The notes under the pieces: generated by a model | Seen by the model: the letters and a program-made list of their open reading frames with translations, nothing else | Database searches by the model: none | Told to the model about the DNA's origin: nothing | Assembly: GCA_003133075.1 (NCBI GenBank) | Contig: PKZN01000057.1 | Location: 7,664-16,889, forward strand | From: Acidimicrobiaceae bacterium | GTDB taxonomy: Bacteria > Actinomycetota > Acidimicrobiia > Acidimicrobiales > RAAP-2 | Reading direction: 5' to 3' | DNA length: 9,226 bases | Part shown: positions 1 through 6,496 of the stretch, piece after piece | Layout: every line of letters begins with the position of its first letter | Position numbering within the stretch: position 1 is the first letter of the stretch | Made by a program: the position numbers and the translations under genes

Positions 1-77
1 GCCCAAACTTTGCCCTTCGATTCCCGTCGAATGGTGCGTACGATGCCATGTGAGCAACCATTCTGGTAGCGAGCGCG

Positions 78-815
78 GTGAGTTCAATGTTACGAAGAGC
101 GATTCCTTGGACCGTCGTCTTCGCTCTGGCTGTCTTGACCGTTTTCTCGGTCGTATGGAGCGTTTCGCAGGCACCGCGTTTTTTTGAGGTTCCCGGTTCA
201 GGCAGTAGTTCCGCCGCACTATCGCTTCGCGGGGCCACATTAGCCACCGAGCATTCGAAAAGCTTCACTGTTGTCACCCAACAGCGCGGTGAGGACCCTA
301 GCCCAGTTGTCTACGAAGCGCCCGATATGTCGTCCAGTAGACCGTTGCTCGATTTCTCAATCGTGAGCATTGGTCAATACACGTACATACCTAGTCAGTG
401 CAAAAACGAGTCTTGGGAGAAAATCTTCACGCCAACGGGATACGGACCAGGTGGCGTGATGTACGACCTCGATATCTTGCTCTCGTCTCAAAGAGTTGTT
501 CGGCGCGGCAACGAATATCTCGCGGAGTGGGTGCCTAGCTTTCCTTGGGTCAGAGTGGACGTTGTCGCCACGGTGAGACGAGACAAGGTGATCGCCGAGC
601 GAGAGACATTCATCTATGGCAACGGCACGGATTGGTTTCTTCGACCCTTCTCGCAACACAATTACGGCTACACGGTTCGGTACACGCGCATCAATTCTTC
701 ACCCCCCGTCAAAGTGCCTCGTCGTGGCATTGTCCAAGAAGGAAGACGCCAAGATGTGGCGAGGGCCTGCGAATCATACGGAGCCGTTTCATTTAGTTTC
801 CCGACGAGTTCGTAG
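78..815 (+). CDS. Membrane-anchored extracytoplasmic protein of unknown function
   Basis: 245 residues. Not recognised as a named family. Residues 1-9 are basic and residues 10-30 form a strongly hydrophobic segment, which fits an uncleaved anchor or signal peptide; there is no lipobox cysteine. The rest is soluble and probably lies outside the membrane. Phrases such as VVYEAPD (about 77-83), IVSIGQYTY (95-103) and a run of alternating hydrophobic residues around 158-180 recall the half-barrel lipid-carrier fold of LolA/LppX-type actinobacterial proteins, but this is only a resemblance by eye. Two cysteines (C108, C231) could form a disulfide. The start used is GTG at 78; an ATG in frame at 87 would remove only three residues, and neither has a good Shine-Dalgarno sequence. 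It is followed by 202 bases without a convincing gene. Base composition is more AT-rich than the right half of the window. Confidence 0.7.
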   Translation: MSSMLRRAIPWTVVFALAVLTVFSVVWSVSQAPRFFEVPGSGSSSAALSLRGATLATEHSKSFTVVTQQRGEDPSPVVYEAPDMSSSRPLLDFSIVSIGQYTYIPSQCKNESWEKIFTPTGYGPGGVMYDLDILLSSQRVVRRGNEYLAEWVPSFPWVRVDVVATVRRDKVIAERETFIYGNGTDWFLRPFSQHNYGYTVRYTRINSSPPVKVPRRGIVQEGRRQDVARACESYGAVSFSFPTSS

Positions 816-816
816 C

Positions 817-834
817 GGTGCCCATAGGTGCCCA
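817..834. repeat. Short direct repeat in the 816-1017 intergenic region
   Basis: GGTGCCCA occurs at 817-824 and again at 827-834, so the copies are exactly 10 bp apart, about one helical turn. It sits directly after the stop codon of the 245-residue gene and about 180 bases before the next gene. This could be a tandem half-site for a regulator or chance. Apart from it, the 202-base interval holds only a weak -10-like TAGATT at 957-962. Confidence 0.2.
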
Positions 835-1017
835 CTATGGAGTGTAGGAACGAACCGGTTTGCAGTTCGAAGGTTGATGCGAAACGAGATCGCTTGGCGA
901 AGAACGCACTTGACGATGCAATGTGCACCACCGAACCGACTTCCGTGCGATGATTGTAGATTCTCCCTTTGGACCCGACACACCCAAACCGAACGGAGAT
1001 GCGTGAAGGTGTTAGTT

Positions 1018-1509
1018 ATGGCCAAGCGATTCCTATTCACCGCGATTGCGGCCGGATCGTTGTTGGCGGCCGCGTCTGTGACCATCGCTGTTTCTGCTGG
1101 CGGGACGCCCTCAACTCAACTCCCCCTCAACGCCACGTACCAGCCACTTCCCCAAGACGCAACTACATTTGCAGAGATTTCGCTTAACCCCCTCCCGTCG
1201 GCATTCGACTCGTCAGTGAGCGTCACACCAGCTGCGGCGCTGGCCACCGCTGAGGCGACCACCAGTATCACTGTCTCGGATGGAGTCACCGAAATTACGT
1301 CGCTTGGAAGTTTCACCGACTCAGGATTGCAGCACACAAGCGCAGACGGCCAACGCAGCCTCGTCGCCGACGGCACCACCGCATACGTAGTCACGTTTTC
1401 GGGACTGTCACTTCCAATCCTTGGACCTGGTGGAGGAACTGTCACGAATGATGCCGTCGCAGTGAACGCGGTCACCGGAGACGTCATCGAAAACGTGGAG
1501 TTCAATTGA
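1018..1509 (+). CDS. Small secreted protein of unknown function
   Basis: 163 residues from the ATG at 1018. The start was chosen because GAAGG at 1005-1009 lies 8 bases upstream and because it begins a textbook signal peptide: MAKR, then a hydrophobic Ala-rich core to about residue 24, with a likely cleavage near VSA-GG (residues 25-29). In-frame GTG codons at 1003 and 1009 would add five or three residues; the much longer open frame reaching back to 616 overlaps the previous gene and is not credible as coding. The mature part is rich in Thr, Ser, Ala and Val, has no cysteine, and ends with YVVTFSGLSLP (123-133) and VNAVTGDVIE (149-158). That ending resembles the last strands of PepSY-like or similar small beta domains, where a 'D/N-A-x-TG-x-V' turn is common. 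Function is unknown. It converges with the Asp-box gene ending at 1615. Confidence 0.75.
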   Translation: MAKRFLFTAIAAGSLLAAASVTIAVSAGGTPSTQLPLNATYQPLPQDATTFAEISLNPLPSAFDSSVSVTPAAALATAEATTSITVSDGVTEITSLGSFTDSGLQHTSADGQRSLVADGTTAYVVTFSGLSLPILGPGGGTVTNDAVAVNAVTGDVIENVEFN

Positions 1510-1513
1510 CGAA

Positions 1514-1547
1514 CGCGCTCCGGGGCACCTCAAACGTGACAAGCGCG
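1514..1547. terminator. Possible weak hairpin between convergent genes
   Basis: CGCGCT (1514-1519) and AGCGCG (1542-1547) are perfect inverted arms around a 22-base loop, just after the stop at 1509 and before the opposing stop at 1615. There is no T-run on either side, so as an intrinsic terminator it is poor. It is listed because it is the only inverted repeat I found between two convergent genes. Confidence 0.2.
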
Positions 1548-1614
1548 CACATGATCAGGTCAGCGTGCTCCTTACCCAATCCGCCGCAGAAGTGTCATCG
1601 ACTGGCGTTACTAC

Positions 1615-3333
1615 TTAGGTGATGTGATGCCAGTTGGCCAGCGACATTATTGGCGACACCGCAATCTCGCCACATTCGAGCGTCTGGATTGTTGCTCCCC
1701 CGTAGGCCTGAATCTCGACGCGGAGATCGTGCGAGGCACGGTCCCCCGGAGGGGTGATCCGAAGTGTGTTCGCGATAGGGCACGTGGCGGTGCCGTAGCC
1801 GGTGGCGTCCGAGTATCCCAACATGAACACCGCTCTGTCGCCGGGCCCTAGAAAAGTGGTCTCGGAAACGATTGGCGGTACGGTGTAGTCCGAGCCGAAC
1901 GTGACCTCGGTAGGGATCAAACCCTTGATGCTCGCCATCAGTTGAACAGACGGGAAGCCGTCGAGTTCGCACGTCCGCCTTCCGACGTTCTTGACGTAGA
2001 AGTACATGCCGATGTGGCCCATCGCGACACCCGAGCGTCCTAACGTGATTCGCAGGTTCGAAGTCGCGCAGTTTGGAACTTCGTCACTGTCAGTGACACC
2101 ACCGTGCGCTACTTTTTCCCACGTCACGCCACCATTGGACGTTTCGTACGTCGTTTGATACCCCGAGGGAGTTGGGAACGTGACGAGAGCCTCACTCGAG
2201 TCAAGGGCAGCCACTTCAAGTCGCCCGGTCGTCGCGGGTAGTCCTCTCATCTGGTAGGTCGTCGTTCCCGCGCCACCATCCATCACAACAGTTCTCTTTG
2301 TCGAACCTTTGGCTCCCGGCTGAAGGATCCACCAGGTCGTGGGGCCCGCCGGTGTAACGATCGCGACTCGACTTGACGTGACCAGCCCCAAGCACGACTG
2401 CGCCGCAGCGTTTCGCCGATTTATCCTGAGCATCCCAGCGACCGCGATCGGCTTCATACCAGCGTCGAGGGTCCACGTCTCGCCACCGTTGCGGCTCACG
2501 TAGAAGTAGATCGACTGATGCCCTCCGACGGGATAGTCCACCGGCACTTCGCCGTGGGTTCCTGAAAATACCGGAGCCCCGTACAGTCCGAGCGTGGTGG
2601 ATGGTAGGGACGGCGGAAGAGGAAAGGTGATCGTCGACCAACTCACACCGCCGTCATTGGTCCGCCACAGATGCGTGGGGTTGCTAGCCGACTGCCAAGG
2701 AACCGAGGCGAACCCAAGTGAAGCCGATGAAAAGACGTCGTTGGCAACGACGCATGATCCCTGGGGGTCGGACGAACGCGTCGTCCACGACACTCCCCCG
2801 TTCTCGGTTCGCTGCAGCGCGTAGTGGCCGTTCGACCCGTAGCCGAACTGTTGTCGCCAGCCGAGCGTGGCGTTGTCGAAGGTAATCGTGTCGCCACCTC
2901 CCGCACTGCCCGTGTACTCGCCGGGCTCCGCGGTCCAACTCCTTCCCCCGTTCAGGGTATGGCGCAAGATCGTGTCAGCGTCCGCACCGTCGCTTCCCAC
3001 GAGCCATCCGTCCATGGACGAGGCGAAGTACGCGTCGCTCCACACGTAGGCACACTGACCCTTTGGGAGGGCCCCCGGGCTCTTCACCGGCGGCGTGATA
3101 TTGCGCCAGTGGGTGAAGTCCGTGCTAAGGAAGACACCGCCGCAACCCGTGAGCGGATTCTCCGTTGCTACCACTCCCACACCGTGTCCGGCATAGAGAA
3201 CGTACGTGCTCGTCGCGGATGAGACGGCCGCGCTCGTCGAGGAGACAGGGCCGGAGACGGCGAGGGTCGCGACGACCGTGGCGACGATGAGACACGTCTT
3301 TGTTGAAGTACGAGCCCGGTTGTTTCTTCTCAT
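1615..3333 (-). CDS. Secreted Asp-box (BNR) beta-propeller protein with C-terminal DUF4232-like domain
   Basis: 572 residues. A basic N-terminus (RRNNRAR) followed by a hydrophobic stretch at about 14-28 and an SSTSAA region indicates export. Five Asp-boxes of the pattern S/T-x-D/N-x-G-x-S/T-W lie at about 126-133, 176-183, 225-232, 280-287 and 398-405, with a degenerate one near 70-76. Asp-boxes mark the turns of propeller blades in sialidases and many non-enzymatic exoproteins, so the fold is a beta-propeller, but no sialidase catalytic set is visible. From about residue 420 a separate domain starts (C422, then YFYVKNVGRRTCELDGFPSVQL, read at 444-465, C518 and C554). This matches the DUF4232 pattern of a beta-sandwich with a 'N-x-G-x-x-x-C-x-L-x-G-[FY]-P' turn. 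The ATG at 3333 has no clear Shine-Dalgarno sequence. It lies 90 bases downstream of its paralogue in the same direction. The substrate or partner is unknown; surface attachment or signalling is possible. Confidence 0.8.
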   Translation of the reverse strand: MRRNNRARTSTKTCLIVATVVATLAVSGPVSSTSAAVSSATSTYVLYAGHGVGVVATENPLTGCGGVFLSTDFTHWRNITPPVKSPGALPKGQCAYVWSDAYFASSMDGWLVGSDGADADTILRHTLNGGRSWTAEPGEYTGSAGGGDTITFDNATLGWRQQFGYGSNGHYALQRTENGGVSWTTRSSDPQGSCVVANDVFSSASLGFASVPWQSASNPTHLWRTNDGGVSWSTITFPLPPSLPSTTLGLYGAPVFSGTHGEVPVDYPVGGHQSIYFYVSRNGGETWTLDAGMKPIAVAGMLRINRRNAAAQSCLGLVTSSRVAIVTPAGPTTWWILQPGAKGSTKRTVVMDGGAGTTTYQMRGLPATTGRLEVAALDSSEALVTFPTPSGYQTTYETSNGGVTWEKVAHGGVTDSDEVPNCATSNLRITLGRSGVAMGHIGMYFYVKNVGRRTCELDGFPSVQLMASIKGLIPTEVTFGSDYTVPPIVSETTFLGPGDRAVFMLGYSDATGYGTATCPIANTLRITPPGDRASHDLRVEIQAYGGATIQTLECGEIAVSPIMSLANWHHIT

Positions 3334-3423
3334 GTACCGACTGCTTTATGTCGTTTCGCGAAGACGGGTTGATCCGGCACTGGGTACATGTTGAAATCGA
3401 AGGGTCTTGGCCCTGGCGCCACC

Positions 3424-4779
3424 TCAGACACCGCTGACAGTCTTGGAACTCTTGGTTCCGGGGACGCTCACGACGGTCCACTTTCGCCCACCATCCGTGG
3501 TTCGCAGAAGGCGGTCGTTCTGCGTCGTCAGCCATCCCTTGTTGCCGGTCACGAAACGTATGTCTGGATTGGGCGCAGCGTATCGAAGAGGTTTCACGAT
3601 CTTGTTCGCGTCACTCGTGACGGTGAACCACGTCGTGCCGCCATTGTTAGTACCGAGGATCTCATTCCTAAACGCCAATCGCCAACGAGTGGCACTCAGG
3701 ACATTTATCGACCATGGGCGAAGCTTCCCCGGTGGATATACGCGATGAAAGGAGAGTCCGTCGTTAGTCGTGACATAGATCAGGCTGTACCTGCCCCCTG
3801 CGTATCCCACGGCCCCGCGTCTACCGGAGAATGTCGGCGTGCCGACAAAGCCACCGCCCTCTGAGTACGCCCTCGGTGTCGGAACTGTTCTGCTCACCCA
3901 CGTCACGCCGCCGTCCATCGTTTCGTACAGCGTGGCGTCGTCGTAGTTGCAGTCGAAGAGCGCCCAACCTGTGGTGGAACTGTTAAACGGGATGGTCTTG
4001 TCGCATGCAAATGGGAGGGAGCCGGGCGGCGTCTTTCGGTTCAATGACGCTTCGGTCATGTAACTACTGAAGATGCTTCGCCAACTTCGGCCACCGTTGC
4101 TCGTCCGAAAAATTTCAATGCCCATCGATCCCATGGCTCCCGCGTACACGGTGCACGTTCCGTCTTCGTTTGAGACGAACTGCAACGTGCATCCCTTTGG
4201 AGGCAACTCACCGACGGTCGTCCAGTGCCGACCGCCGTCACTCGTCGTATCCAGCCATTGCGGGCCACCATCAACTCCCCCGTAGACGACCCAAGCACGT
4301 TTCGACGTCAGCGCGTAGATCGTAAAAATCCAGTGCGAGCCCCCGAACGTACTTAGTCCTGGCGGGGTGACAATGGACCATCGTTTTCCGCCATCGGTCG
4401 TTAGGTCCACGGCCTGTCGACCCCCGGACTTCGTACTTTGAGCCTGCGTGAACGCCCAGAGCCCGTTGGCGCCCACAGGAACCGTTGTAGACAGCACCTG
4501 AGCCTTGGGGTGAGCAGCTTCAGCGGGGAGCGCCATGACCCCAACAATCAGCGTCATGATCGCGATCTGTGCAATTCCCCAGCGAAACAAACGGCGATTC
4601 CTCGACACATCCGTACCGTATGCCTGGGATCGCCGAACGCACCTCAATGAAATCAAATCGTCATCTGAGCGCGACTCAAGCCCGAGCTCGTCGTTTCCGA
4701 GGGTCACCAACGAACGCAGCGTGGATGTCCTCGAACCCTCAACCCGGTCAGCGATGACGCCGGTGGGTTCGTTATCCAT
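3424..4779 (-). CDS. Secreted Asp-box (BNR) repeat beta-propeller protein
   Basis: 451 residues from the ATG at 4779, or 394 from an in-frame GTG at 4608. Six good Asp-boxes lie at about 127-134, 179-186, 226-233, 287-294, 377-384 and 427-434, plus a degenerate one (T337 to F344). This gives seven repeats, fitting a seven-bladed propeller that fills the whole mature protein. A hydrophobic segment at about 67-84 followed by LPAEAAH (84-90) is a good signal peptide with cleavage after AEA. The basic run SRNRRLFRW just before it makes the GTG at 4608 the start that gives a normal signal peptide. The ATG at 4779 has a purine-rich upstream stretch but adds a 57-residue acidic/polar leader. Sequence shared with the 572-residue neighbour (for example TPTFSG here, APVFSG there) indicates an old tandem duplication, without the DUF4232-like domain. 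It lies 44 bases after arsC in the same direction, but no functional link is evident. Confidence 0.8.
   Translation of the reverse strand: MDNEPTGVIADRVEGSRTSTLRSLVTLGNDELGLESRSDDDLISLRCVRRSQAYGTDVSRNRRLFRWGIAQIAIMTLIVGVMALPAEAAHPKAQVLSTTVPVGANGLWAFTQAQSTKSGGRQAVDLTTDGGKRWSIVTPPGLSTFGGSHWIFTIYALTSKRAWVVYGGVDGGPQWLDTTSDGGRHWTTVGELPPKGCTLQFVSNEDGTCTVYAGAMGSMGIEIFRTSNGGRSWRSIFSSYMTEASLNRKTPPGSLPFACDKTIPFNSSTTGWALFDCNYDDATLYETMDGGVTWVSRTVPTPRAYSEGGGFVGTPTFSGRRGAVGYAGGRYSLIYVTTNDGLSFHRVYPPGKLRPWSINVLSATRWRLAFRNEILGTNNGGTTWFTVTSDANKIVKPLRYAAPNPDIRFVTGNKGWLTTQNDRLLRTTDGGRKWTVVSVPGTKSSKTVSGV
4606..4608 (-). other. Alternative GTG start of the seven-repeat Asp-box protein
   Basis: This GTG is codon 58 of the 451-residue reading. 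Translation from here gives MSRNRRLFRWG followed at once by a hydrophobic core and an AEA-type cleavage site, the usual layout of a Sec signal peptide. From the upstream ATG (4779) the same segment would be preceded by 57 polar residues, which is unusual for a signal peptide but acceptable for a type II membrane anchor. No strong Shine-Dalgarno sequence supports the GTG. Confidence 0.45.
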
Positions 4780-4823
4780 TTGCGTCTTTTCTTCTCAAAA
4801 CCACCATTGATTGCGAGTGGAAC

Positions 4824-5231
4824 TCAAACTAGAAGCTCCCCGATCAAACTTCCCACGCGTCTGCGAATCTCGTCTCTAATTGCTCGAACTTCCTCCACGC
4901 TCTGGCCAGCAGGGTCGCGCAGTTCCCAGTCCACGTAGCGCGTGCCGAGGTACACCGGGCACGCGTCGCCACAGCCCATCGTCACGATCACGTCGGAGCG
5001 ACGTCCCATTTCATCGGTCAGCTTCTTCGGTAACTCGTTCGAGATGTCGAGACCCACTTCCTTCATCGCTTCGACAACGGCGGGGTTCAACACCTCACCG
5101 GGGTCAGAGCCGGCCGAGTAGACCACCACTCGCCCGCCTCCCAGTTCGCGAGCGAACGCGGCGGCCATCTGTGAGCGCCCGGCGTTGTGTACGCAGAGGA
5201 AAAGTATCTCGGGTCGACCGTCGAGGGTCAC
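4824..5231 (-). CDS. arsC: Arsenate reductase ArsC, low-molecular-weight phosphatase type
   Basis: 135 residues, normal length for the family. It reduces arsenate to arsenite in the cytoplasm. The anion-binding P-loop is C13-V-H-N-A-G-R19 followed by S20 (CX5R). The general acid is probably D106 in the LRDPAGQ stretch. Two further cysteines, C87 and C91 (MGCGDACPV), lie where thioredoxin-coupled ArsC proteins carry the cysteines that relay the disulfide. The spacing here is C-x3-C; in actinobacteria related enzymes use either thioredoxin or mycothiol, so the reductant cannot be fixed from sequence. The GTG start overlaps the aquaporin stop by four bases (GTGA), with GAAGG about 9 bases upstream inside the aquaporin gene, so translation is probably coupled. 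It is the last ars gene of the minus-strand operon. Arsenite produced would be handed to the aquaporin because no pump gene is present in the window. Confidence 0.93.
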   Translation of the reverse strand: MTLDGRPEILFLCVHNAGRSQMAAAFARELGGGRVVVYSAGSDPGEVLNPAVVEAMKEVGLDISNELPKKLTDEMGRRSDVIVTMGCGDACPVYLGTRYVDWELRDPAGQSVEEVRAIRDEIRRRVGSLIGELLV

Positions 5232-5968
5232 GACGCCAGACCTTCGCCCTCAAGCGCCTCGTGAGCCACGGTCACCGTCGAAGCCGCCCGAGCGGTAATT
5301 CCGGGGTAGAGAAGTTTGATGAGACCGAAGCCAACCACTCCCCCCACTACTTCCGCCCCAACGAACAACGGCGTTGAGGCGGGCGCAATGCCGGCGAAGG
5401 TGTTCGAGAACATGCGCCCGACGACGATCGCGGGATTGGCGAAACTCGTCGAACTGGTGAAGAAGTAGGCGCCGGCGATGTAGGCACCAACGGCGGCGGG
5501 GGCCAAGGAACTGCGCCCGGTTCTGGCCAGCGCGAAGATGACGAGCACGAGCCCGGCGGTCGCCACCACCTCGGAGAACCCGTGCGCGAGCGTGGCTCGA
5601 TGGTCCGTCGACATCGACACCGCAGCCCTCGAGAAGATCAGGTTCGCTACCAGCGCGCCGCTCACGCATCCAGAAACTTGAGCGGCTAGGTATCCCCAGG
5701 CCGTACGCCACGAGATGCCGCGGAACGCCGCATCCACAAACGAAACGACGGGGTTGAAGTGCGCGCCAGAGATTGGACCGAAGGTCACTATGAGCACGTA
5801 GAGCCCGACGCCGGTCGCTGCCGCATTCTCTAAGAGTTCAAGTCCTCGCGCGTGCGGCGAGAGCGTCTGAGCGGCGATGCCTGATCCGATGACGATGGCG
5901 CTTAAGAGGAGACTGCCGAGATACTCCGCGAACAGAGTCCTCCACCACGGCGAGCGCTCTAGCAACAC
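5228..5968 (-). CDS. aqpS: AqpS-like aquaporin, probable arsenite channel
   Basis: 246 residues with six hydrophobic segments and the two half-helix loops of the MIP family. The first pore motif is N72-P73-V74 (SGAHFNPVVS) instead of NPA. The second is N178-P179-A180, followed by I181 where ordinary water and glycerol channels have the selectivity-filter arginine. The following NTFAGIAP stretch (189-196) is the kind of ending I recall for the AqpS group found in ars operons, in which the arginine is also replaced by an aliphatic residue. In Sinorhizobium meliloti AqpS works with ArsC: arsenite made inside flows out through the channel. Here arsC follows with a 4-base overlap, supporting the same pairing. 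The start is a GTG at 5968, 10 bases inside the preceding arsI-like gene, with no clear Shine-Dalgarno sequence, so translational coupling is likely. The C-terminal tail after about residue 225 is cytoplasmic and acidic. Confidence 0.88.
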   Translation of the reverse strand: MLLERSPWWRTLFAEYLGSLLLSAIVIGSGIAAQTLSPHARGLELLENAAATGVGLYVLIVTFGPISGAHFNPVVSFVDAAFRGISWRTAWGYLAAQVSGCVSGALVANLIFSRAAVSMSTDHRATLAHGFSEVVATAGLVLVIFALARTGRSSLAPAAVGAYIAGAYFFTSSTSFANPAIVVGRMFSNTFAGIAPASTPLFVGAEVVGGVVGFGLIKLLYPGITARAASTVTVAHEALEGEGLAS

Positions 5969-6417
5969 GCGCTCGTCGCGTCAGACGCCGACGCCATCTC
6001 GGCGATGCGCGACGAGCAGCACGTGCCATCGCCCTCACTGCTGTTCGACGCGGGAGCGTCGTCGAGCACGGTGTAGACCTCCCACGGTGAGCCGTCGACG
6101 CCGTCGACCCATACCTTGTCCTGGACCGCGAAGCAACACGTCGTCGCTTCTTCAACCCTGGTTGCCAAGCCAACTCCGCTCAGGTACGTCGTCGCGTCGA
6201 TCACCTCATCACTGGAGAAGACCTCGACGCCGAGGTGGTTGATCGAACCGGGCACTCCCTCGTTCGCGATGAGCACGAGCTTCAATGGCGGTTCGTCAAT
6301 GGCGAAGTTCGCGTAACCCGCTCGAACCTTCGCCGGTTCGGATTTGAAGAACTTGGAGTAGAACTCGATGGCTGCATCGAGGTCCGACACGTTGAGGGCC
6401 AACTGGATCCGTGACAT
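5959..6417 (-). CDS. arsI: ArsI/CadI-family VOC heavy-metal resistance metalloprotein
   Basis: 152 residues from the ATG at 6417, which has AAAGGA six bases upstream; an upstream ATG at 6453 in the same frame would lie inside the operator and is rejected. The protein is a glyoxalase/VOC-fold member closely resembling mycobacterial CadI and ArsI: SRIQLALNVSDLDAAIEFYS (2-21), YANFAI, PPLKLVLI, NHLGVEV, TTCC (92-95), QDKVWV and PWEVYTVL. Likely metal ligands are Q5, H61 and E113. The vicinal C94-C95 pair corresponds to the thiols that bind organoarsenical in ArsI, the C-As lyase that demethylates methylarsenite. Position 5 is Gln as in CadI-type proteins rather than the His of the studied Bacillus ArsI, so the exact substrate (methylarsenite, cadmium or other) is open. 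A cysteine-rich tail carries two more pairs (C133-C134, C151-C152). It is first in the operon and controlled by the adjacent ArsR operators. Confidence 0.9.
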   Translation of the reverse strand: MSRIQLALNVSDLDAAIEFYSKFFKSEPAKVRAGYANFAIDEPPLKLVLIANEGVPGSINHLGVEVFSSDEVIDATTYLSGVGLATRVEEATTCCFAVQDKVWVDGVDGSPWEVYTVLDDAPASNSSEGDGTCCSSRIAEMASASDATSACC

Positions 6418-6423
6418 AGGTCG

Positions 6424-6429
6424 TCCTTT
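6424..6429 (-). promoter_or_regulatory. Ribosome binding site deciding the arsI start
   Basis: AAAGGA on the minus strand, six bases before the ATG at 6417. It is the clearest Shine-Dalgarno sequence in the ars operon. Its first base belongs to the inner arm end of operator 1, so repressor bound there would also cover the edge of the ribosome site in DNA. Confidence 0.65.
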
Positions 6430-6450
6430 ACATTGATGGTTGTCAATGTA
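6429..6450. promoter_or_regulatory. ArsR operator 1, arsI-proximal inverted repeat
   Basis: Perfect 8-bp arms TACATTGA (6429-6436) and TCAATGTA (6443-6450) around TGGTTG. The layout is typical of ArsR/SmtB dimer sites. It covers the predicted transcription start of the arsI operon, about 6446. A second near-copy lies at 6465-6484, with centres 35 bp apart. Confidence 0.75.
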
Positions 6451-6452
6451 CA

Positions 6453-6481
6453 AACCTAGCCGTCACATTGATGACTGTCAA
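6453..6481 (-). promoter_or_regulatory. Promoter of the arsI-aqpS-arsC operon
   Basis: On the minus strand TTGACA (6481-6476, perfect consensus -35) is followed after exactly 17 bases by TAGGTT (6458-6453, 4 of 6 matches to the -10 consensus). Transcription would start near 6446, leaving a leader of about 29 bases with a good Shine-Dalgarno sequence. The -35 lies inside operator 2 and the start point inside operator 1, so either site could repress. Confidence 0.6.
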
Positions 6482-6490
6482 TGTTAAAGT
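6462..6490 (+). promoter_or_regulatory. Probable arsR promoter, leaderless transcript
   Basis: GTCACA (6462-6467, 4 of 6 to the -35 consensus) and TAAAGT (6485-6490, 4 of 6 to the -10) are 17 bases apart. The arsR ATG at 6497 is seven bases after the -10, so transcription would begin at or next to the start codon. This agrees with the lack of a convincing Shine-Dalgarno sequence. Operator 2 exactly fills the spacer, which would give autoregulation. Confidence 0.45.
6465..6484. promoter_or_regulatory. ArsR operator 2, arsR-proximal inverted repeat
   Basis: Arms ACATTGA (6465-6471) and TCAATGT (6478-6484) are perfect around TGACTG. It matches operator 1 in all arm positions and differs only in the centre. 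It overlaps the -35 of the arsI promoter and the spacer of the deduced arsR promoter. Confidence 0.75.
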
Positions 6491-6496
6491 GGTGGC

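Noticed and set aside
1..69. Open frame from the window edge ending at TAG 67-69, possible tail of an upstream gene
   Set aside because: Only 22 codons with no recognisable motif; nothing supports coding.
616..1017. Upstream extension of the small secreted protein gene
   Set aside because: It overlaps the preceding gene in another frame, has no family likeness, and would bury a typical signal peptide in the middle of the protein.
1615..3333. Sialidase or photosystem assembly (Ycf48-like) function for the Asp-box proteins
   Set aside because: Asp-boxes show only the fold; no catalytic arginine triad or other family-specific signature could be identified.
4780..4823. Terminator between arsC and the Asp-box gene
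   Set aside because: Only four-base arms (GAGT/ACTC) without a T-run were found, so read-through into the Asp-box gene cannot be excluded.
5838..6242. Long arginine-rich open frames on both strands across the aquaporin/arsI junction
   Set aside because: Low-complexity Arg/Ser/Thr composition is typical of shadow frames in GC-rich coding DNA, and the overlapped genes have clear homology.
6418..6453. Upstream ATG at 6453 for the ArsI/CadI protein
   Set aside because: The 12 extra codons come from the operator sequence, and the family starts at MSR with a good ribosome site before the ATG at 6417.
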